Origin: Dyella marensis | GTDB lineage: Bacteria > Pseudomonadota > Gammaproteobacteria > Xanthomonadales > Rhodanobacteraceae | DNA: 37,951 nucleotides | Assembly: GCF_900112865.1 (NCBI RefSeq) | Contig: NZ_FONH01000028.1 | Span: 1-37,951, forward strand | Direction: 5' to 3' | Part shown: one piece after another, positions 32,509 to 37,951 of the stretch | Layout of the letters: every line of letters begins with the position of its first letter | Numbering within the stretch: the first letter of the stretch is position 1 | Notes under the pieces: generated by a model | What the model was told of the DNA's origin: nothing | Seen by the model: the letters and a program-made list of their open reading frames with translations, nothing else | The model's database searches: none | Program-made: the position numbers and the translations under genes

Positions 32509-34695
32509 ATGAGCCATTCGCCCGACCATCCGTACGCTGTGGATTCCGACGACGCCAACCCGCCCTTGGTGAAGAACGAATACAAGTTCTCCCACGTCAC
32601 CACCGGCCGCTATCTGCCCACGCCGGGCAAGGCGCCGGGCTGGCCGTTCGCGGAGATCGGCCACTGGAAGATGGACGTGGACGGCTGCGCCGACGACTGG
32701 ATCGCGGAGCTCAAGGACTGGCGCCGCGAACATCTCGCCCGCATCGGCTACGACGACGCCAACTACCGCCGTCCCGAATTGCAATGGGCACAGCGCAACT
32801 TCGTGCATGCGCAGATGATGGTGGAGGATCGCTACTTCTACGATCCGGAAGCCGGCCGCTACACCGTGGATCGCTACCTGGACGACCTGGAGCAGCGCTA
32901 CGGCGGCATCGACAGCGTGCTGCTCTGGTACGTCTATCCCAATATCGGCATCGATGACCGCAACCAGTTCGATCTCGCGCGCGACCTGCCCGGCGGGCTC
33001 GACGGCCTGCGCGGCGCGGTCGAGGATTTCCACCGCCGCGGCGTGCGCGTATTCCTGCCCACCATGCCGTGGGACAACGGCACGCGACCGCAGGGCCAGG
33101 CCGACTGGGATGCCGCGGCGGAACTGGTGAAAGCGGTCGGCGCCGACGGCCTCAACGGCGACACCTACAACGGCGTGCCGCGCGCCTTCTTCGATGCCTG
33201 CGCCGCCGCCGGCCGGCCCGTGGTGCTGCAGCCGGAATCGACCATCAGCGCCGAGGAGCAGCTGATCTGGAACGTGCAGAGCTGGGGCAAGAAGGCGCCG
33301 AACGAGGCGGTGCCGCCGGTGGCCAAGTTCAAGTGGCTGGAACCGCGCCACATGATCAACTACGAGAACCGCTGGGGCCGCGAGCGCAACCACGACCTGC
33401 AGTACATCTTCTTCAATGGCGTCGGCTACAACGCGTGGGAAAACGTGTGGGGCATCTGGAACCAGCTGACGCCGCGCGATGCCGAGTCGCTGCGCCGCAT
33501 CGCCGCGATCGAGCGGCAGTTCGCGGCCGCGATGGTGAGCATGGCGTGGCGGCCGTACGAGCGCACGCTGCAGCACGGCGTGTTCGCCTCGCGCTTTCCG
33601 CTGGACGACTACACGGTGTGGAATCTCGTCAATCGTCACGAGTACGACGTCGATGGCGAACAGCTGGCCGTGCCGCATGTCGAGGGAGCGCGCTATTTCG
33701 ACACCTGGCATGGCGTGGCGCTGGAGCCGCGGATCGAGAACGGACGGGCCATATTGTCGTTTGCGCTGGAAGCGCGCGGGTTCGGCGGCGTGCTGGCGCT
33801 GGCACCCGGTGCGGCGATCGACGGACTCGAGGCCTTCCTTGCGCGCATGCGCGAACTCGCCGCGACGCCGCTGAGCGCGTATTCCGCGGAATGGAAGCCG
33901 TTACCGCAGCAGTTGCGCCCGATCGCGGCAACGCCGTCGGCGGCATCGGCGCCGGAAGGCATGGTCGCCATCGCGGGAGGCGAGTTCGACTTCGCCGTCG
34001 GCGGCATCGAGATCGAAGGCCAGACCTGGGCCGGCAACGACGTGCGGTATCCGTGGGAGACCACGCCGCGCCGCGGCCATCGCCGCCGCATGCAGCTGCA
34101 GCCGTATTTCATCGACCGCACACCGGTCACCAATGCGCAGTTCCACGCCTTCCTGCAGGCCAGTGGCTGGCAACCCTCCGATCCGCATCACTTCCTGCGC
34201 CACTGGCGCGATGGCGCGCCGCTGCCGGGCTGGGAAAACAAGCCGGTGACCTGGGTGTCGATCGAGGATGCGCGCGCCTACGCCGCCTGGGCCGGCAAAC
34301 GCCTGCCGCACGAGTGGGAATGGCAGTACGCCGCGCAGGGCACGGATGGGCGGCTGTATCCCTGGGGCAATGCATGGGACGAAAGCAAGGTTCCGGCCGT
34401 CAATCGCGGTCGCACCTTGCGTGCACCGGACGATGTGGACGCACATCCCGACGGCGCCAGCCCGTTCGGAGTGCTCGACCTGGTGGGTAACGTGTGGCAG
34501 TGGACTAACGAGTATCTCGATGAGCACACCCGCGCCGCCGTGCTGCGCGGCGGCAGCAGCTACCAGCCGCGCACTTCGCACTGGTATTTCCCGCAGGCCT
34601 ATCGCCTTGACCAGCATGGCAAGTACCTGCTGATGGCGCCGTGCAAGGACCGCTCCGGCTGCGTCGGCTTCCGCTGCGTGGTGGACGCCCCGTGA
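32509..34695 (+). CDS. Fusion of a glycosidase-like domain with an FGE/SUMF1-like domain
   Basis: This 728-aa protein has no clear signal peptide. Residues about 45-470 read like a TIM-barrel glycosidase: YVYPNIGIDD, PTMPWDNGT, then NGDTYNG (D218) and QPES (E243) as candidate acidic catalytic residues. I could not assign a GH family. Residues about 483-728 are a formylglycine-generating-enzyme-like domain (MVAIAGGEF, FIDRTPVTNAQF, RLPHEWEWQYAA, LVGNVWQW, VLRGGSS, GFRCV). The two active-site cysteines expected after RGGSS are replaced (SSYQPRTSHWYF), so it should not make formylglycine. The remaining cysteines are at 712, 718 and 723. The FGE-like part may bind substrate. It starts 27 nt after the ribokinase. 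Confidence 0.8.
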   Translation: MSHSPDHPYAVDSDDANPPLVKNEYKFSHVTTGRYLPTPGKAPGWPFAEIGHWKMDVDGCADDWIAELKDWRREHLARIGYDDANYRRPELQWAQRNFVHAQMMVEDRYFYDPEAGRYTVDRYLDDLEQRYGGIDSVLLWYVYPNIGIDDRNQFDLARDLPGGLDGLRGAVEDFHRRGVRVFLPTMPWDNGTRPQGQADWDAAAELVKAVGADGLNGDTYNGVPRAFFDACAAAGRPVVLQPESTISAEEQLIWNVQSWGKKAPNEAVPPVAKFKWLEPRHMINYENRWGRERNHDLQYIFFNGVGYNAWENVWGIWNQLTPRDAESLRRIAAIERQFAAAMVSMAWRPYERTLQHGVFASRFPLDDYTVWNLVNRHEYDVDGEQLAVPHVEGARYFDTWHGVALEPRIENGRAILSFALEARGFGGVLALAPGAAIDGLEAFLARMRELAATPLSAYSAEWKPLPQQLRPIAATPSAASAPEGMVAIAGGEFDFAVGGIEIEGQTWAGNDVRYPWETTPRRGHRRRMQLQPYFIDRTPVTNAQFHAFLQASGWQPSDPHHFLRHWRDGAPLPGWENKPVTWVSIEDARAYAAWAGKRLPHEWEWQYAAQGTDGRLYPWGNAWDESKVPAVNRGRTLRAPDDVDAHPDGASPFGVLDLVGNVWQWTNEYLDEHTRAAVLRGGSSYQPRTSHWYFPQAYRLDQHGKYLLMAPCKDRSGCVGFRCVVDAP

Positions 34696-34697
34696 GC

Positions 34698-36521
34698 ATG
34701 TCCGTGCAGCTGGAAGGCCTGCTCGGCGAGGCGCTGGCGGCGAATGCGCGCGGACGGCTTTCGCACTTCATCGTCGACGAACACAGCCCCGCCATTGCCT
34801 TGTTCGCGCCGGAGCAGCGCGCGCAGAACACCGAGGGCGACTGGTACGGCGAGCATGCCGGCAAGTGGTTGTACGCCGCCGCCAAGGCGGTCGCCCGCAC
34901 CGGCGCTCCGCAGCTGACCGCGCACCTGCGCCGCGTTGCCGATTTCCTGGTGTCGGTGCAGGAGCCGGACGGTTATCTCGGCACCTATGCGCCGGAACGC
35001 CGCTTCATGCGCCGACAGCCGCCGAAGCCGCCGAGCTGGAACGGCGAACCCAGCGTGCGCACCTGGGATATCTGGACGCATGCGTATCTGATCCTCGGCC
35101 TGCTGGAAGCGCACAAGCAGGTCGGCGAACCGCGCTGGCTCGAGGCGGCCCGGCGCATCGGCGACCTGTGCTGGCACACGCTCAGCGAGGGCGGCATCGA
35201 CATCACCGAGCTGGGCAACCACTTCGGCCTGTCGGCGACGGTGCTGCTGGATCCGGCGATGGAGCTGCACTTCGCCACCGGAGAGATGCGTTATCTGGAG
35301 CTGGCGAAACAGGTGCTGGCGCAGGCCAATGCCCACCCCGGGCTGGCCCTGCTGCCGCGCATCCAGGCCGGTGCCGATGCGGCGGAGATCGCCACGGGCA
35401 AGGCCTATCAGCTGGCGTGGAATCTGGTCGGCCTGGCGAAATTGCACAAGGCCACGGGCGAGATGGCGTATCGCGAGGCCGTGCAGCGCATGTGGCACAG
35501 CATCCACACGCAACACCTTACCCTGGGCGGCGGTCCCTGGGGCGGCGTGGCGCATCGCTCGCGCGAGGTGTTCAATGCGCCGGGCGCGTTCAGCCCCTAT
35601 GGCTATGTCGAGACCTGTTCCAGCCTCGCCTGGATCCAGCTCAACCGCGAGCTGCTGCTGATCGAAGGCGATCCGAAGTACGCCGAGGAGATCGAGCGCA
35701 CCGCGTACAACGACCTGCTCGGCGCGCAGGCGCCGAACGGCGAGGACTGGTGCTACTACGTCTTCCCCAACGGCCGGCGCGTACACACCACTTACTGGCG
35801 CTGCTGCAAATCCAGCGGCGCGATGGCATTGGAGGAATTGCCGGGCGTGGCGTATCGATGCGATGCGCGGGGCGTGGCGGTGAATCTCTATGGGCCTGGC
35901 GGCGTCGAATTCGATTGGCCCGGCACCGGCACCGTCAAGCTGGAACAGCGCACGGCCTATCCCTTCCAGGGCGGCGTGGCGCTGCGCCTGACCATGTTGT
36001 CGCCGGCACGCTTCGTATTGAAGCTGCGCATACCTTCCTGGGCGGAAGGTGCCAGGCTGCGCATCGGCGGCGAATCCATCGCGGGCACGCCGGGAAGCTA
36101 CGCCGCCATCGAGCGCACATGGAGCGACGGCGACGAAGTCATGCTCGACTTCCCCATGGCCGCGCGCGCCCACCGCGCCGTCAACCGCAACGTGCAGGAA
36201 TCGCGCGCGCCCGACGGCGAACCGGTGCAGCAACAGGTGCTGTGCTTCGAATACCTGGGCCTCACGCGCGGCCCCCTGGTCTATGCCACTGGCCTGATCG
36301 ACGGCTTCAAGACCGAGGAAACCCTGCGCCTGCCGTCGGACGACCCCACCGACTGGCTCACCGTGCTGCCGCCGCAGGAAGGCGACGCCGCGCCGCTGCT
36401 GGAACTGCGTCCCCTCCTGCGCACGCCGCTGCGCTTCGAGCCGTACTACCGCGCGGGCGGCCGCGCCGACGGCGCCTGGCGGCTGACCTGGGTGCAGCTG
36501 GCACCGGAACCGCCGCGGTGA
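34698..36521 (+). CDS. GH127 beta-L-arabinofuranosidase-like enzyme
   Basis: This 607-aa protein has a central all-helical (alpha/alpha)6 barrel and C-terminal beta-domains. The GH127 zinc-cysteine centre is complete by comparison with HypBA1: E305 and C307 in YVETCSS, C369 and C370 in YWRCCKSS. The likely nucleophile is the first of the paired cysteines, and E290 is near the expected acid/base position. There is no signal peptide, so it probably works in the cytoplasm. In known enzymes it removes beta-L-arabinofuranosyl residues as in hydroxyproline-linked arabino-oligosaccharides. The ATG at 34698 lies 3 nt after the previous stop; an overlapping GTG (34692) is the alternative. Confidence 0.93.
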   Translation: MSVQLEGLLGEALAANARGRLSHFIVDEHSPAIALFAPEQRAQNTEGDWYGEHAGKWLYAAAKAVARTGAPQLTAHLRRVADFLVSVQEPDGYLGTYAPERRFMRRQPPKPPSWNGEPSVRTWDIWTHAYLILGLLEAHKQVGEPRWLEAARRIGDLCWHTLSEGGIDITELGNHFGLSATVLLDPAMELHFATGEMRYLELAKQVLAQANAHPGLALLPRIQAGADAAEIATGKAYQLAWNLVGLAKLHKATGEMAYREAVQRMWHSIHTQHLTLGGGPWGGVAHRSREVFNAPGAFSPYGYVETCSSLAWIQLNRELLLIEGDPKYAEEIERTAYNDLLGAQAPNGEDWCYYVFPNGRRVHTTYWRCCKSSGAMALEELPGVAYRCDARGVAVNLYGPGGVEFDWPGTGTVKLEQRTAYPFQGGVALRLTMLSPARFVLKLRIPSWAEGARLRIGGESIAGTPGSYAAIERTWSDGDEVMLDFPMAARAHRAVNRNVQESRAPDGEPVQQQVLCFEYLGLTRGPLVYATGLIDGFKTEETLRLPSDDPTDWLTVLPPQEGDAAPLLELRPLLRTPLRFEPYYRAGGRADGAWRLTWVQLAPEPPR

Positions 36522-36629
36522 AGCAAGCGAAGCTGCTGACAGAACATATCGACCGCGCCTGTTTCCGCATGCGGTGCGGGCGCAAAGTAGCGACGACACG
36601 ACATCGGCAACCCGAGCGGCACGCGGCCT

Positions 36630-37784
36630 ATGGAAAGCACTTCACCTGATCCGGCCGGCGCGGCGCGCGGTCCCCTGCACGGCATCCGCGTACTCGACCT
36701 GAGCGCGTACATCGCCGGCCCCTACGGCTGCACCCTGCTCGCCGACCAGGGCGCCGACGTGCTGAAGATCGAGCCGCCCGGCGGCGACAACCTGCGCCAG
36801 TACCCGTCCACCCTGCCCAGCGAAAGCCGCGCCTTCCTCGGCGTGAACCGCAGCAAGCGCGGCATGGTGCTGGACCTGAAGAACCCCGCCGACCATGCGG
36901 TGCTGCTGCGCCTGGTGCGCGACGCCGACGTACTGGTGCACAACTTCCGCCCGAACGTGCCGAAGCGGCTGGGCATCGACTTCGACCAGCTCACCGCGAT
37001 CAACCCGCGCCTGATCTACTGCGCCGTCACCGGCTACGGCGAATCCGGCCCGATGCGCGACAAGGCCGGCTACGACCAGGTGCTGCAGACCATGACCGGC
37101 ATGTGTGCGCTGCAAGGCAAGCGCGGCGGTCCGCCGGAAATCATCTACGGCTCGGTGGTGGACTACTACGCCGCCGCCCTGCTCGCCGCCGGCGTGTCCT
37201 CGGCGCTGTACGAGCGCGAACGCAGCGGCCTGGGCCAGTTCGTCGGCGTGTCCCTGCTGCGCGCGGCGCTGACCATGCAGTCCGCGCGGCTGATCTGGGC
37301 GGATGGCGAGTCGCTGGATATCGGTCGGGACATGCGCTCCGGCGGCGTCACCGGCATCCATCCCACCGCCGACGGGCATATCTACATCTCCGCCAACACC
37401 CCGCGCTTCTGGCGCGCACTGTGCGAGAAGACCGGCCTGCATGCGCTGGCTGAGGATCCGCGCTACGACACCGTGCGCAAGCGCGCCGAACACGCCGCCG
37501 AGATTCTGCCGCAGTTGCACGAGGCATTGGCCGCCCGGCCGGCGATGGCGTGGGAGGCACTGTTCGGCGACGAGGTACCCAGCGCGGCCGCGCGCCGCAT
37601 CGAGGACATGTTCGAGCACCCGCAGGTGCTGGCCGAAGGCATCGTCGGCACCATCGAGCACCCGGTGGTGGGGCGCTATCACGGCGTCGCGCAGTCGATC
37701 AAATTCGGCCGCACACCCGGGCCGGAGCCGTTTGCGGCGCCGATGCTGGGGCAGCATACGGATGAGGTGAAGGGGAAGTTGTAG
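36630..37784 (+). CDS. Family III CoA-transferase (CaiB/BaiF)
   Basis: This 384-aa protein carries the family hallmarks: the N-terminal GIRVLDLSAYIAGPYG with LADQGADVLKIEPPGGD, the NRSKRGMVLDLKNP block, VHNFRPNVPKRLGID, and catalytic D178 in GSVVDYYAA. These enzymes move CoA between carboxylic acids. The gene starts 108 nt after the GH127 gene on the same strand. A CoA-ester lyase is found 13 kb upstream, suggesting an acid intermediate activated as a CoA thioester. The acid is not identifiable from the sequence. Confidence 0.93.
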   Translation: MESTSPDPAGAARGPLHGIRVLDLSAYIAGPYGCTLLADQGADVLKIEPPGGDNLRQYPSTLPSESRAFLGVNRSKRGMVLDLKNPADHAVLLRLVRDADVLVHNFRPNVPKRLGIDFDQLTAINPRLIYCAVTGYGESGPMRDKAGYDQVLQTMTGMCALQGKRGGPPEIIYGSVVDYYAAALLAAGVSSALYERERSGLGQFVGVSLLRAALTMQSARLIWADGESLDIGRDMRSGGVTGIHPTADGHIYISANTPRFWRALCEKTGLHALAEDPRYDTVRKRAEHAAEILPQLHEALAARPAMAWEALFGDEVPSAAARRIEDMFEHPQVLAEGIVGTIEHPVVGRYHGVAQSIKFGRTPGPEPFAAPMLGQHTDEVKGKL

Positions 37785-37915
37785 GGGCGCGTCGGGAACC
37801 GCCGGCGCAGCCGCGGCGTTCCGCTTGTGCGCTTTTGCTCTGGCTTTTGATCTTGCTCTTGATCTTCAACCCCCTTGGCGCGGCGGTGAGGGCTGGACGA
37901 TCAGGCCCCGAAGGG

Positions 37916-37942
37916 GGCGAGGACAGGAGTCCTCGCCTTTTT
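37916..37942 (+). terminator. Rho-independent-type terminator
   Basis: GGCGAGGAC (37916-37924), loop AGGA, then GTCCTCGCC (37929-37937), directly followed by TTTTT. It lies 131 nt past the CoA-transferase stop. Between them are repeated CTTTTGCTCT / CTTGATCTT-like pyrimidine runs without a gene. Confidence 0.75.
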
Positions 37943-37951
37943 GACGGGACA

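Noticed and set aside
32509-34695. A true formylglycine-generating enzyme for a sulfatase
   Set aside because: The catalytic cysteine segment is replaced and no sulfatase gene is present in the window.
34599-36599. A 666-codon antisense frame under the GH127 gene
   Set aside because: It covers the whole hydrolase gene and has no recognisable motif. The sense gene keeps all catalytic residues.

Overview
The window looks like a chromosomal stretch from a high-GC gammaproteobacterium of the order Xanthomonadales. Rhodanobacteraceae (Dyella, Luteibacter, Frateuria or Rhodanobacter type) is my best guess. The reasons are the strong GC third-position bias, the dispersed inverted repeats built on a GTAGGTTGGGGTGAGC core, the run of three phage-tail-collar (microcystin-dependent-protein type) genes next to an Ig-repeat autotransporter, and a TonB-receptor-led carbohydrate locus. 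No rRNA, tRNA, CRISPR array, IS element or prophage was recognised. The genus assignment is inference.

Region 1 (1-6.2 kb) is a surface-structure locus. After a repeat-filled intergenic stretch come an EF-hand protein (minus strand) and, divergently, an RcsB-like response regulator. A plus-strand, tightly packed operon follows: major fimbrial pilin, a 121-aa chimeric ORF, a two-domain tip adhesin, a TraF-type (conjugation-type) signal peptidase, a putative lipoprotein, and an autotransporter-like beta-barrel without an obvious passenger. No intact chaperone or usher is present. The 121-aa ORF starts like a PapD-type chaperone (signal peptide plus a GTRVIYP strand) and continues as the C-terminal end of a lytic transglycosylase. 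This is what an in-frame deletion that removed the chaperone body, the usher and the transglycosylase front would leave.

Region 2 (6.2-15.0 kb) holds small metabolic and regulatory units. They are a WYL regulator, a DUF3224 protein divergent from an AraC regulator, an NAD-dependent epimerase behind XRE and LysR regulators divergent from a pirin, an Lrp/AsnC regulator divergent from a PLP-dependent dehydratase plus GST pair, and a DUF6916 protein.

Region 3 (15.0-23.3 kb) has a minus-strand operon of three tail-collar proteins and a GNAT acetyltransferase. It is divergent from a giant (about 1,868 aa) autotransporter adhesin whose passenger carries eleven putative-Ig (He_PIG) repeats plus several Big_9/cadherin-like domains. 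The gene ends in a hairpin terminator followed by a REP-type inverted repeat.

Region 4 (23.4-37.8 kb) is entirely plus-strand and reads as a catabolic locus. It contains a CitE-like CoA-ester lyase, a sodium/solute symporter with a periplasmic N-terminal domain, a LysR regulator, a TonB-dependent receptor, a class-C-beta-lactamase-like serine hydrolase, a ribokinase, a two-domain protein (glycosidase-like front, formylglycine-generating-enzyme-like back lacking the FGE cysteines), a GH127 beta-L-arabinofuranosidase and a family III CoA-transferase. Several stop/start codons overlap by 4 nt. The set suggests outer-membrane uptake, glycoside trimming, inner-membrane import, and phosphorylation or CoA activation of an arabinose- or pentose-containing plant compound. 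The substrate is not determined by the sequence.
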